Source: Kordiimonadaceae bacterium
GTDB taxonomy: Bacteria > Pseudomonadota > Alphaproteobacteria > Sphingomonadales > Emcibacteraceae
Reading direction: 5' to 3'
Assembly: GCA_018660225.1 (NCBI GenBank)
Contig: JABJKT010000011.1
Location: 1-42,496, forward strand
DNA: 42,496 nucleotides
Numbering within the stretch: position 1 is the stretch's first letter; each line of letters starts with the position of its first letter. Shown one piece after another: positions 18,470-27,671 of this stretch. The notes under the pieces are model-generated. The model was not told the DNA's origin, ran no database searches, and saw only the letters and a list, made by a program, of their open reading frames with translations. Position numbers and translations under genes: made by a program.

Positions 18470-19594
18470 ATGAAAATCAGCAGTAATTTCGATAGCGGCA
18501 ACATTAACGTGATTGAAGCGGACGCCCCGGGCAACATCCGCCTTAACATTAATAAAGATAATAATTCTGATTTTTATCAGTGGTTTCATTTCCGCCTGAC
18601 CGGTGCCAAGGGTCAGCTCTGCGCGCTGAATATTGAAAATGCCAGCGGTGCGGCCTACACGGGCGGCTGGGAAAACTATCAGGCGGTCGCGTCATATGAT
18701 CATGAAAACTGGTTTCGGGTAAGCACGGTTTATAAAGACGGCACCTTGACCATTCAGCATGTACCAGAAACCGACAGCGTTTATTATGCCTATTTTGCGC
18801 CCTATAGTTATGAGCGTCATCAGGAACTTGTCTCCTCAGCCGCTATGCATGAACGAGTACGCCTTGAGGTTATCGGCGAAACTTGCGACGGGCGCGACCT
18901 TGATCTGCTTACAATTGGTGAGGCTGATGATGAAAAGAAGAAAATTTGGATTATCGCAAGACAGCACCCCGGTGAAAGCATGGCCGAATGGATGGTTGAA
19001 GGCATTATTGAACGTTTGCTCGATGATAATGATCCTTTATCGCGCGATCTTCTCAGAAAATGCGTGTTTTATATCATGCCAAATGTTAACCCAGACGGCA
19101 GCATTCGCGGACACTTACGCTGTAATGCCAAAGGTCAGAACCTCAACCGCGACTGGGGTGATCCTGACCGTCTTAAAAGCCCTGAAATATTTCACTTGCG
19201 AGCCAAAATGGATGAGCTCGGCCTTGATTTCAATCTTGATTGTCATGGCGACGAAGCTCTTCCCTATAATTTCATCGCCTGTTTTGAGGGGGCACCCGAT
19301 CTAAACCAGTATAATCTCGACACCGCCTATATGTTTGGCCGTGAACTTGAAGCCTGTAATCCCGACTTTCAAAACGAAAAGGGTTACGGCAAAAGCGCGC
19401 CGGGCACAGGAAATCTCGGCATGAGCACAAACCAGATCGCCCACCGCTTCGATGCCGTCGCCATGACCCTTGAAATGCCGTTTAGAGATACGGTCGATAG
19501 CCCTTATCCTGAAACCGGCTGGTCACCAGAGCGCAGTATCAAACTGGGCTATAGTTGCCTTGATGCACTTTCATCTGTCCTTGACCGCCTTTGA
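18470..19594 (+). CDS. M14 zinc carboxypeptidase, cytosolic carboxypeptidase (AGBL)-like
   Basis: This 374-residue metallopeptidase has a beta-rich N-terminal domain (about 1-120) and a catalytic M14 domain. Zinc ligands are visible as His166 and Glu169 in RQHPGESMAEW and His259 in LDCHGDEALPYNF. The substrate-binding pair Asn226-Arg227 lies in GQNLNRDWG, and the catalytic Glu335 in TLEMPFRD. HPGES and the N-terminal domain place it with bacterial CCP-like enzymes rather than digestive carboxypeptidases. It has no signal peptide, so it should act in the cytosol on imported peptides. Its substrate is unknown; gamma-linked or acidic C-terminal residues are plausible, given relatives and the dgcN neighbour 10 bases downstream. 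Confidence 0.87.
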   Translation: MKISSNFDSGNINVIEADAPGNIRLNINKDNNSDFYQWFHFRLTGAKGQLCALNIENASGAAYTGGWENYQAVASYDHENWFRVSTVYKDGTLTIQHVPETDSVYYAYFAPYSYERHQELVSSAAMHERVRLEVIGETCDGRDLDLLTIGEADDEKKKIWIIARQHPGESMAEWMVEGIIERLLDDNDPLSRDLLRKCVFYIMPNVNPDGSIRGHLRCNAKGQNLNRDWGDPDRLKSPEIFHLRAKMDELGLDFNLDCHGDEALPYNFIACFEGAPDLNQYNLDTAYMFGRELEACNPDFQNEKGYGKSAPGTGNLGMSTNQIAHRFDAVAMTLEMPFRDTVDSPYPETGWSPERSIKLGYSCLDALSSVLDRL

Positions 19595-19604
19595 GATAAA
19601 ACCC

Positions 19605-20615
19605 ATGAACATCTTAAAACTAAAAACCCCCTACCTTATTTTTCTTGGCAGTGAAGAAAACAAGCTAAACGCCAAAACCGGTGCCGGGCTTGTGGAATGG
19701 CGGCCAGAACTTTGTAAAGCTCAGTTTAATTTAACCGAGAGCGGCCTTGATCTGGGCCTGCCGCGCATGAGCATCGCGCAAGCAAAAGAAGCGGGCATCA
19801 AGTCGCTTATCATAGGCACCGCGTCTATTGGTGGGGGACTACAAGATGAATGGATGGATGCACTGGTTGAGGCGGCGCAGGCGGGCATTGATATTGTCGC
19901 GGGGCTTCATAATCCTTTAAACGGTAACGCCGCACTAAAGGCCGCGAGCGAAAAAACCAGCTCCAGTCTAATCGATGTGCGGACCCCGCCAGAAAACCTA
20001 CCCGTGGGAACAGGCATAAAAAGAACTGGCAAACGAATATTGATGGCTGGAACAGACTGCGTGTCCGGTAAGAAATTCACCGCTCTTTCAATGGAGAGGG
20101 ACATGAAAAAACGTGGCCTTAATGCGGATTTTCGCGCCAGCGGTCAAACCGGAATTATGATTGCCGGAAGCGGCATCCCCATTGATGCCGTTGTGTCCGA
20201 TTTTATAGCCGGCGCGGCCGAGCAGCTTTCCCCTGATAATGCAGATGATCATTGGGACGTGATCGAAGGACAAGGCAGTATTTTCCATCCCGGATATGCC
20301 GCCGTCAGTATGGGCCTTCTGATCGGATCACAGCCCGATGCTTTTGTCGTCTGCCATCATGCTTCTAGGTCTCATATGGACGGTTGGGAAAGCTATATCC
20401 TTCCAACAATTGAACAAGTGATTGAGCGAACTACAGACATCGGTTCCCTCACCAACCCGAACATCAAATGCGTCGGCATCAGCGTCAACACATCCGGCAT
20501 GAGTGAGCAGCAGCGCGAAGATTACTGCGCTGACGTTAGCAAAAAACTAGGCCTACCCTGCATTGACCCGCACGTTCACGGCACAGATAAGATTATCGAC
20601 ACGCTTGTCGCATAA
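19605..20615 (+). CDS. dgcN: DgcN family protein (DUF1611), D-glutamate catabolism
   Basis: This 336-residue DUF1611 protein carries blocks I associate with DgcN: PYLIFLG at the N-terminus, GLDLGLPRMSIAQA, a P-loop-like GTDCVSGKKFTAL (149-161), ASGQTGIMI (178-186) and EGQGSIFHPG (221-230). DgcN is described as an N-acetyltransferase in D-glutamate breakdown, working with the enolase-superfamily enzyme DgcA. No dgcA is present in this window. The start at 19605 (MNILKLKTPYL) lies just after the M14 stop; the longer frame overlaps the M14 gene and is rejected. The operon with M14 suggests the D-glutamate comes from peptides. Confidence 0.82.
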   Translation: MNILKLKTPYLIFLGSEENKLNAKTGAGLVEWRPELCKAQFNLTESGLDLGLPRMSIAQAKEAGIKSLIIGTASIGGGLQDEWMDALVEAAQAGIDIVAGLHNPLNGNAALKAASEKTSSSLIDVRTPPENLPVGTGIKRTGKRILMAGTDCVSGKKFTALSMERDMKKRGLNADFRASGQTGIMIAGSGIPIDAVVSDFIAGAAEQLSPDNADDHWDVIEGQGSIFHPGYAAVSMGLLIGSQPDAFVVCHHASRSHMDGWESYILPTIEQVIERTTDIGSLTNPNIKCVGISVNTSGMSEQQREDYCADVSKKLGLPCIDPHVHGTDKIIDTLVA

Positions 20616-20754
20616 ATTGTACAGTTTATCGCAATTCTCTTTCGCCTCGAAAAAAATTAATAAATATTATGACCAAATGGGAAAGTTCGCGCTTTACTGA
20701 AGCTGAAACTTTGGTGGTGCTCGAAAATAATGATAAAAATGGGAGGTCACTATC

Positions 20755-23241
20755 TTGTTAAGAAATTACGTAATCACCGCACTTAGAAATATCATTAAAA
20801 ACAAATTGGACGCTTTGGTAAATATTGGCGGCTTAGCTTTGGGGTTTTCGGCAAGTATTCTTTTAATTCTGTTTGTCTCTAGCGAAATTGGCTACGATTC
20901 ATTTTGGAAAGATTCCGAAAAAACCTTTCGTATCGAAACCACTATGAAGCGCTCTGGTCAGGCTCCTGCTTATTCCCCGCAGGCTCCCGGGCCACTTCAA
21001 CCACTTCTGGATAGAAATTTCCCTAACGAAATAAAAGCTTCAACCCACTTTCTATATTGGCCTCTTGGCATTAGCAAAGACGAACTTTCTTTTTATGAAG
21101 GCGTTGTCGTAGCAGATGCCGATTTCAATAATGTTTTTGATATTGAAATGATTGCCGGACGCGCAGAAGATGTCTTTGCTAATTCAAATTCTATATTAGT
21201 AAATGAGACACAAGCCAAAAGATTGTTTGGCAGTACTTCAGTAACTGGAGAAGTCATTTCTGTTAATATGGGTCGCAGAATTGGCACCGTGGAATTTAAT
21301 ATTGTCGGTGTAATGGCGGATTTGCCAAAGAGCACACATATGAGCATCCCTTATCTTACATATCTTGACCCGAACAGATATTTAGACCAGCCATGGCTTC
21401 TTGAAAGTTGGTCCTCGCAAAATACATATACTTATATAAAATTATTTGATGGTGTTGATATTGATAAATTAGCAATAGATTTCCCTGCATTCATAGACCG
21501 AAATTTTAGCTCCGCAAGTGCGCTTGGATCTTCAGTTGGACCAGATGTTAAAGCCTCAGACTTAAAAGAATTTTCATTTATGCCTGTGCAGGATATTCAT
21601 TTATATTCTAGTTCAGCACCACAGCTCAAGGCTGGAGGTGATCATGTACAAATTAAGATCTTATCATCCATTGCCGCCGCAATATTATTTATTGCGGTCA
21701 TTAATTTTACAAACTTAGCAAATGCCCGCGCCCTAAGAAGGTTAAAAGAAATCGCTATTCGCAAAATTCTCGGGGCTCAGCGCATTCAACTGATTATTCA
21801 GTTTTTGGGAGAGGCCCTTGTCGTCTCTTTTATAGCCTTTCTTGTTGCTCTGCTGATTGCACAATCGGCTCAGGAATTATTTAGTGATTTGGTGGGAAAA
21901 GAAGTCGTTATTTTCGCATTATTTGAAAAGGCAAATTTCGTATTTATGCTTTCAGTTGTATTTTTCACAGGCGTGCTTGGTAGTCTATATCCGGCGTTTA
22001 TTTTATCTCACAGCCGTCCGATAGATCTTCTTTTGGGCAAAGATCAGAGTAAAATTGAAGGACGGCAGTTAAAATTTGCTTTAATTGCTGTTCAATTTAC
22101 GATTTCAATCGCATTAATCATTATGACGTCAATAGTCCTGCTCCAGACTAATTATATAAATGAGCGTGAAATAGGCATTAAAGATGAAAACACGCTTCTT
22201 CTAACGGGAATGAATTCCAGAGAAGCACAAAGTGTTGCAGGCACCTTTTATAACGAAATAGACCGCTTGGCGGACGTTGTTAGCCACGGCGCGGCTAACC
22301 GAGTTATTCCGTTAGAAGGACAACATTATGCGTCGGCCGATATGACACATGATAATAATAATTATCAAGTTAATATTGAAATGATCATTGGCAATTATGG
22401 CCTTCTGGAAACACTGGATGTAGAATTATTGAGCGGCCGCCTTTTTTCCAATAATTACCTTGGTGATCTGCCGGTTAAAGATGAAAAAGGAGACGTTGTT
22501 CGGGGCGTTGTTATTACAGAAAAAACTGCGCGATCTTTTGGTTTTAACACTTTAGAAACGGCTATTAATCAAAGCTTTCAATACATAAGTAGCGATGGAC
22601 CGTTAGAAACAATGATAATCGTTGGTATTATAAAAGACCTGAATTTAAGGTCTGCAAAAACCGAGGAGGAAAATATTATCTTTAAGCTGGATGAACGCCC
22701 CCCTAGTGTTGTTTTTATAAAGCTATCTCCAACAAACCAGAATGAGATCATAGAAAAAATTGAGCAGATATTCACAGACCTGCTGCCTGATCAAACATTC
22801 CGCGGGGTAATGCTGGATGAGGTATTCCAAAATTTTTATACCGATGACGAGCGTCAAGCCCGTGTGTTTGGATATTCGTCCTTATTTTCTATCCTAATCT
22901 CCTGCGTTGGGCTTTTTGGGTTGGCTGCTTTAACTGCTGAAAAACAAATTCGTGAAATTGGTGTTCGAAAAGTACTGGGAGCACAAGTTTGGCAAATTGT
23001 TATACTCATGATGTGGCGTTTTTCCAAACCTGTCTTATTCGCTAATTTAGTGGCATGGCCCATTGCCTGGCTCACTATGGCTGACTGGCTCAATAGTTAT
23101 ATCTTTAGAATAGATTTAACGGTCATGCCCTTTATAATGGCGGGTTTTCTAACTATTGTAATTGCCTGGATGACGATTGGATTTCATTCTGTCAAACTCG
23201 CTAAAACAAGGCCTATTATTGCTCTTAGACATGAAACATAA
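20755..23241 (+). CDS. orphan MacB/FtsX-type ABC transporter permease
   Basis: This 828-residue membrane protein is built as two MacB-type periplasmic plus FtsX units. The N-terminus MLRNYVITALRNIIKNK leads to the first helix, a periplasmic domain (about 45-285) follows, then three helices. A second helix-periplasm-helices unit starts near residue 440 and ends with GLFGLAALTAEKQIREIGVRK. The ALRRLKEIAIRKILGAQR and REIGVRKVLGAQ loops are the coupling segments typical of FtsX permeases. No ATPase gene is beside it. The start is TTG at 20755 with GGGAGG 8 bases upstream. Codon use looks more AT-rich than its neighbours, so acquisition is possible. Substrate and function are unknown; mechanotransmission or lipoprotein/peptide export are family options. 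Confidence 0.82.
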   Translation: MLRNYVITALRNIIKNKLDALVNIGGLALGFSASILLILFVSSEIGYDSFWKDSEKTFRIETTMKRSGQAPAYSPQAPGPLQPLLDRNFPNEIKASTHFLYWPLGISKDELSFYEGVVVADADFNNVFDIEMIAGRAEDVFANSNSILVNETQAKRLFGSTSVTGEVISVNMGRRIGTVEFNIVGVMADLPKSTHMSIPYLTYLDPNRYLDQPWLLESWSSQNTYTYIKLFDGVDIDKLAIDFPAFIDRNFSSASALGSSVGPDVKASDLKEFSFMPVQDIHLYSSSAPQLKAGGDHVQIKILSSIAAAILFIAVINFTNLANARALRRLKEIAIRKILGAQRIQLIIQFLGEALVVSFIAFLVALLIAQSAQELFSDLVGKEVVIFALFEKANFVFMLSVVFFTGVLGSLYPAFILSHSRPIDLLLGKDQSKIEGRQLKFALIAVQFTISIALIIMTSIVLLQTNYINEREIGIKDENTLLLTGMNSREAQSVAGTFYNEIDRLADVVSHGAANRVIPLEGQHYASADMTHDNNNYQVNIEMIIGNYGLLETLDVELLSGRLFSNNYLGDLPVKDEKGDVVRGVVITEKTARSFGFNTLETAINQSFQYISSDGPLETMIIVGIIKDLNLRSAKTEEENIIFKLDERPPSVVFIKLSPTNQNEIIEKIEQIFTDLLPDQTFRGVMLDEVFQNFYTDDERQARVFGYSSLFSILISCVGLFGLAALTAEKQIREIGVRKVLGAQVWQIVILMMWRFSKPVLFANLVAWPIAWLTMADWLNSYIFRIDLTVMPFIMAGFLTIVIAWMTIGFHSVKLAKTRPIIALRHET

Positions 23242-23308
23242 AAATCCAGCCCCGGTTATTGACCGGCATTACTTAAAGCTCCTTGCATAGAGGCGTCAAA
23301 GCCGCTTA

Positions 23309-23333
23309 CTATATTTTCAAATGAAAAATATAG
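23309..23333 (+). promoter_or_regulatory. inverted repeat before lactate-permease-family gene
   Basis: CTATATTTT (23309-23317) and AAAATATAG (23325-23333) form a perfect 9-bp inverted repeat with a 7-base loop. It runs into the GAGGG ribosome-binding site at 23333-23337. It could be an operator or an mRNA hairpin that controls access to the start. Confidence 0.45.
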
Positions 23334-23345
23334 AGGGATCCTGTT

Positions 23346-25124
23346 ATGTCTAATGGTTTACTGGCGGTATTATCGCTGCTGCCGATAATTTCAGTTGCGC
23401 TTTTTCTGGTGATATTGCGCTGGCCGGCGAGCCGGGCTATGCCGATCTCTTATGTGGTGGCGTTGATCCTAGCGTTATTCGTCTGGCAGGTGCCTTTTAT
23501 TAATGTTATGGCCGCGTCTTTCAATGGACTGGTCGATGCGATTGAGCTGATTTATATTATTTTTGGTGCTATTTTACTGCTTAACACCTTGCAAGAAAGT
23601 GGCGCGATCCATTCAATCCGCAAGGGATTTTCAGATATTACCCCCGACAGACGTATTCAGGTTATCATCATTGCCTGGCTGTTTGGCTCTTTCATTGAAG
23701 GCTCGGCCGGTTTTGGCACGCCGGCGGCAGTTGTCGTGCCGCTTATGGTCGGCCTTGGTTTTCCGGCCATGGCGGCGGTAGTTGCCGGTATGATCATTCA
23801 AAGCACGCCGGTTTCGTTTGGTGCGCTCGGCACGCCGATGCTGACCGGAGTTTATACCGGGCTTTCCGGTGACGCGGAAGTGCTGGCCTATTCGCAGTCG
23901 CTCGGACTAGAGTGGCTTGATTTTATTGCCTTTATCGGTGCCAAAGTTGCCACTCTGCACGCTATTGCCGGAACCTTTATTCCGCTTATTCTGGTATCAT
24001 CGATGACTTATTTCTTTGGTAAAAATAAATCATTCGTCGAAGGACTTAAAATATGGAAATTTGCCCTGTTTGCCGCTTTTTCCATGACGGTTCCTTACTG
24101 GCTTGTGGCACAGTATCTCGGCCCAGAGTTTCCGTCACTATTTGGTGGGTTGATCGGGCTTGCGATCGTCGTTAGTGCGGCAAAAGCCGGATTTTTAATG
24201 CCCCGCGAGGATGAGATTTGGTCCTTTGCCGATAAATCAGAATGGGACAGTCATTGGGTTGGTCGCTTTGAAATGAAAGAAAAAGTGATCGAAGGAAAAA
24301 CCATGGGCCTTGTTAAGGCATGGTCGCCTTATATTCTGGTGGCGGTTTTATTGATCCTGACACGCTTACCACAACTTCCTTTTTCAGGCATGGTGCGCGG
24401 CGAGATGGCGACCTTTACCCTAAGCAATATTTTCGGCACAAGCATTGGGCAGTCGATACAGCCCTTTTATTCACCGGCGAGCTTGTTCCTCACCGTTTCC
24501 ATAATCACCTATTTCATCCACGGCATGGACAGAAAATCATATGTTAATGCGTGGAAATCATCGGCAAAAACAATTTTCTCAGCCGGGGCCGCGCTTGTTT
24601 TCACCGTGCCAATGGTACAGGTCTTTCTTAATTCCGCCGGTGGCGCGAGCGGTTATGACCAAATGCCAATAGTTTTGGCGGAAGGTGTCGCGGCACTGGC
24701 CGGAACCGCATGGCCGTTCTTTTCCACATTCATCGGCGGCATGGGTGCCTTTGTCGCCGGAAGCAACACCATCAGTAATATGATGTTCTCCCTGTTCCAG
24801 TTCGGTGTCGGTGAACGCATCGCGGCTGACCCTACATGGATTGTCGCCCTGCAAGCCGTTGGCGGGGCGGCCGGTAATGTTATCTGCGTCCATAATGTCG
24901 TTGCGGCATCCGCCGTGGTCGGCTTGATCGGCCGTGAAGGTGAAGTGATCAGAAAAACTCTTCTGGTGTTTGTATATTATGCGCTCTTTACCGGCTCTGT
25001 GGGCTACGGCATTGTCAGCTTTTCAAAAACCGGCTACATCAACCTAGGCTTTATCATCGCCGCGACTATTGTTGCCTGTGCGGTAGGGATTATCCTAAAA
25101 CATGGCGGCAGGGCAAAGGCTTAA
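23346..25124 (+). CDS. L-lactate permease (LctP) family transporter
   Basis: This 592-residue protein has a dozen or more hydrophobic helices. Blocks such as [37 protein letters not shown] and [16 protein letters not shown] are typical of the LctP family, which takes up L-lactate, D-lactate or glycolate with protons. It is somewhat longer than the common 550 residues because of a cytoplasmic loop around 285-320. No lactate dehydrogenase lies adjacent, so the exact substrate is unassigned. It stands alone, with a palindrome over its ribosome-binding region. Confidence 0.9.
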   Translation: MSNGLLAVLSLLPIISVALFLVILRWPASRAMPISYVVALILALFVWQVPFINVMAASFNGLVDAIELIYIIFGAILLLNTLQESGAIHSIRKGFSDITPDRRIQVIIIAWLFGSFIEGSAGFGTPAAVVVPLMVGLGFPAMAAVVAGMIIQSTPVSFGALGTPMLTGVYTGLSGDAEVLAYSQSLGLEWLDFIAFIGAKVATLHAIAGTFIPLILVSSMTYFFGKNKSFVEGLKIWKFALFAAFSMTVPYWLVAQYLGPEFPSLFGGLIGLAIVVSAAKAGFLMPREDEIWSFADKSEWDSHWVGRFEMKEKVIEGKTMGLVKAWSPYILVAVLLILTRLPQLPFSGMVRGEMATFTLSNIFGTSIGQSIQPFYSPASLFLTVSIITYFIHGMDRKSYVNAWKSSAKTIFSAGAALVFTVPMVQVFLNSAGGASGYDQMPIVLAEGVAALAGTAWPFFSTFIGGMGAFVAGSNTISNMMFSLFQFGVGERIAADPTWIVALQAVGGAAGNVICVHNVVAASAVVGLIGREGEVIRKTLLVFVYYALFTGSVGYGIVSFSKTGYINLGFIIAATIVACAVGIILKHGGRAKA

Positions 25125-25177
25125 ACGTCCCTTAACGTAAAATGAATAGGGCATTCAGCACTGCTTCAATCTGACTG

Positions 25178-25210
25178 TGATTAATTGAGACACTAGAACT
25201 CAATTAATCA
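25178..25210 (+). promoter_or_regulatory. 12-bp perfect inverted repeat before outer-membrane protein gene
   Basis: TGATTAATTGAG (25178-25189) and CTCAATTAATCA (25199-25210) pair perfectly around a 9-base spacer. It lies directly before the AGAAGGAG ribosome-binding site of the gene at 25227. It may be a regulator's operator or a 5' mRNA stem stabilising a porin-type transcript. Confidence 0.55.
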
Positions 25211-25226
25211 TCAGAAGGAGCTTTTT

Positions 25227-25769
25227 ATGAATAACCGAAATATAATTGGGGTAACTCTGTTGGTGGCTGCACTGCTAGCACCGTCTTTGGCATTTGCCGA
25301 TGGGGAATTTGAAGGACCTTACGCAGGCTTCAAAGTCGGAAATGGCAGCCTCAAATCAAATGGATCTATTTTGTCGGGCCCGTTTAATGAAACGGCAAAT
25401 TCCGCTCTTTTCGGTGGCATAGTCGGCACAAGATCGAACCTCGGCAATGGCCTTATTGTCGGCGTTGAATTTGATGGTAATTATTATAGCGAAGGTTCCG
25501 ACTGGCGCTACGGTGGATCAGCCATCGCCGGACTTGAAATGGGAAACAATGGCTTCCTATACGGCCGCGTCGGTTACGGCAAACTAAACCAGCCCGGTGA
25601 AGACCTTAAAGGTCTGATTCTTGGCGGCGGCTATGAACATGTACTTAGTGATAGTATGAACATTCGCTTTGATTATCAAAATATCGGTTATACCGATTTT
25701 GATTTTGCCGACAATGTCGTCAATAACACCGGCCATGAATTTACCGGGGCGCTGATTTTTAAATTTTAA
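25227..25769 (+). CDS. small outer-membrane beta-barrel protein
   Basis: This protein has 180 residues with a signal peptide (cleavage LAFA|DG after residue 24). The mature protein is a short 8-strand-type barrel: alternating strands such as YAGFKVGNGSLKSN, GLIVGVEFDGNYYSE, FLYGRVGYGKL and MNIRFDYQNIGYTDFDF, ending in the phenylalanine beta-signal ALIFKF. It resembles the OmpA-barrel/Omp25-type porin-family proteins of alphaproteobacteria. It has a strong ribosome-binding site (AGAAGGAG) and a 12-bp palindrome upstream. Role unknown; a structural or stress-related envelope protein is the default guess. Confidence 0.75.
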   Translation: MNNRNIIGVTLLVAALLAPSLAFADGEFEGPYAGFKVGNGSLKSNGSILSGPFNETANSALFGGIVGTRSNLGNGLIVGVEFDGNYYSEGSDWRYGGSAIAGLEMGNNGFLYGRVGYGKLNQPGEDLKGLILGGGYEHVLSDSMNIRFDYQNIGYTDFDFADNVVNNTGHEFTGALIFKF

Positions 25770-25901
25770 ACTTCTGGCCCATCAAACTTAGCCACCTTTT
25801 GAGCGATGCGTCACAAATCAATTTTTAATAAATTGCGGAAGTACGCTCTATTATCATACTCAAATTCACGTTCACCGACCGAACAGTTAAAGTTGTTTAA
25901 T

Positions 25902-25930
25902 TTGCATGAGTTGCATGAATGTGTTATATT
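25902..25930 (+). promoter_or_regulatory. sigma-70-type promoter of TPR lipoprotein gene
   Basis: TTGCAT (25902-25907) and TATATT (25925-25930) are separated by 17 bases. TTGCATGA is repeated directly at 25902 and 25911, so the -35 region contains a 9-base-period repeat. The start point would be near 25937, which supports the ATG at 25968 and rules out the longer in-frame ORF from 25806. Confidence 0.5.
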
Positions 25931-25967
25931 AACAACAACTAATAATAGCAAAAACAGGGTGCGGAAA

Positions 25968-27638
25968 ATGAATAAATTTTTGGTCGGAATAAGCTGTTCT
26001 TTAACATTGTTACTCACTGCTTGCGGGGATGATAAAATACCAGATGAGATAACAGCTGATGATACAGCCGCAGCAATTGGCCCTACATTTGATTTGCTGA
26101 GCACCCCTGTGGGAACAGTTAATTTTCCGAACAGTTGTAATGCGCAGGCAGCCCCACTCGTAGCACGTGGTGTCGCACTTATGCATCACATGATGTTCGA
26201 TGAAGCAAAGTTTGTGTTTTCAATAGCCGATGATAAAGACCCGAATTGCGCCATGGCATATTGGGGACAGTCCATGGCATTAATTCATCCACTTTGGCCG
26301 GACCCCGTCACGCCCGAGAATTATCAACGTGGCCTTGAGTGGGTAAAAAAAGCCCAGTCATTTGAAGGCACAAGCGAACGTGAAATTGACTATTTCAAAA
26401 CTACTGAAGCCTATTTCAGTGATGGCGGAACTTTAAGCGTGAAGCAACGCTACGTTAAAATGTCACAAATTTGGGATGATATAAATAAAAAATATCCAGA
26501 TGATATGGACGCGCAGGCCTACAACGCACTTTATAAAATTGCCATTTCAAATAGTGATGAAGAAAAGCTGAGAGAAGCGGCATCGCTCGCGTTTAATGTA
26601 CTGGAAAATATACCAGATCATCCTGGTGCCCATCATTATGTCATTCATGCTTACGATACCGCAATGCTTGCTGGACTGGCGATAGAGACAGCCGATAATT
26701 ACGGAAAAATTGCACCGCGCATCGCCCATGCCACGCACATGATGACCCATACTTACACCCGACTTGGTGAATGGAATAAGGCAATAACGTGGAATACCGT
26801 TTCATCTGATGTAGCGCTTGAACTTTGCATAGCAAACGGTGAAATAAATAATCATTATGCACACGCAAATGATTATTTAATGTATGCCTATTTGCAAAAA
26901 GGTGAGGACGCCGCCGCCTTACAACTGTTAACAGAAGCACATTCACTTAATTTGCCGTTTAGCGAAGATTCGCAGAATGCAATGGCTTATTCTTATTCAG
27001 CAATGCCCGCAAGATATGCCCTTGAGCGCCGAGACTGGGACGCTGCCGTTAAATTAGAGCCAAAAACACCAAGTTCATTCCCTTGGATACCTACATTTGA
27101 TCCTTTTGTAGCCAACACTCATTATGCTCGCGCGCTTGCATTTACGCATCTTGGTCGTCCTGATGAAGCGACTACGGATATACAAGTTTTACATGATTTG
27201 AGCATCAGCATTTCAAAAAATAGCGCCTATTGGGGTACTCAAGTTAAAATTCAGGAACTTACAGCCACGGCATGGCAACATCATGCAAAGGGTGATATGG
27301 AAAATGCCATGGCAACAATGAAACAAGCCGCCACCCTAGAATCAACAACAGATAAAAATGGGGTTACACCCGGTGAAGTATCACCCGCTGCCGAATTTTA
27401 CGGTGATATGTTAAGGCAAGCGTCATTGTATAAGGATGCCCTCACCGCCTACGAAATGGCTTTGAAGAGAGCGCCGGGTCGTTATAACAGTCTCTACGGC
27501 GCAGGAATGGCGGCACTTGCCATTGATGATAAAGCAACAGCAAAAAAATATTTTGACCTGCTGAATTCTAATACGGTTGGTGGTAACTCAACTCGTGCTT
27601 CACTTGCTGAAGTGCGCGAAATACTCGAAACGCTTTAG
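25968..27638 (+). CDS. TPR-repeat lipoprotein with conserved His motifs
   Basis: This protein has 556 residues. The N-terminus MNKFLVGISCSLTLLLTACG is a lipoprotein signal with the lipobox cysteine at residue 19. Helical repeats of TPR type follow, with notable His-rich segments: GVALMHHMMFDEAKFVF, PDHPGAHHYVIHAYD, and HATHMMTHTYTRLGEW with HNPH-like spacing. These match a widespread but uncharacterised family of TPR proteins whose histidines may bind a metal. A second TPR block is at the C-terminus (ALTAYEMALKRAPGRYNSLYG). The start is set by the lipoprotein signal and the promoter at 25902-25930. Function unknown; a periplasmic, membrane-anchored scaffold is inferred. Confidence 0.75.
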   Translation: MNKFLVGISCSLTLLLTACGDDKIPDEITADDTAAAIGPTFDLLSTPVGTVNFPNSCNAQAAPLVARGVALMHHMMFDEAKFVFSIADDKDPNCAMAYWGQSMALIHPLWPDPVTPENYQRGLEWVKKAQSFEGTSEREIDYFKTTEAYFSDGGTLSVKQRYVKMSQIWDDINKKYPDDMDAQAYNALYKIAISNSDEEKLREAASLAFNVLENIPDHPGAHHYVIHAYDTAMLAGLAIETADNYGKIAPRIAHATHMMTHTYTRLGEWNKAITWNTVSSDVALELCIANGEINNHYAHANDYLMYAYLQKGEDAAALQLLTEAHSLNLPFSEDSQNAMAYSYSAMPARYALERRDWDAAVKLEPKTPSSFPWIPTFDPFVANTHYARALAFTHLGRPDEATTDIQVLHDLSISISKNSAYWGTQVKIQELTATAWQHHAKGDMENAMATMKQAATLESTTDKNGVTPGEVSPAAEFYGDMLRQASLYKDALTAYEMALKRAPGRYNSLYGAGMAALAIDDKATAKKYFDLLNSNTVGGNSTRASLAEVREILETL

Positions 27639-27671
27639 TACATTAAAATTTAATCCTGTGGACGCCGTATA

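Noticed and set aside
18759-19304. 181-aa plus-strand ORF inside the M14 peptidase gene
   Set aside because: It is an out-of-frame shadow of a well-supported gene, with unusual composition and no start signal.
20669-20761. Possible 30-codon leader peptide (MTKWESSRFTEAE...) before the FtsX-type gene, overlapping its TTG start
   Set aside because: There is no ribosome-binding site and no recognisable similarity; probably chance.
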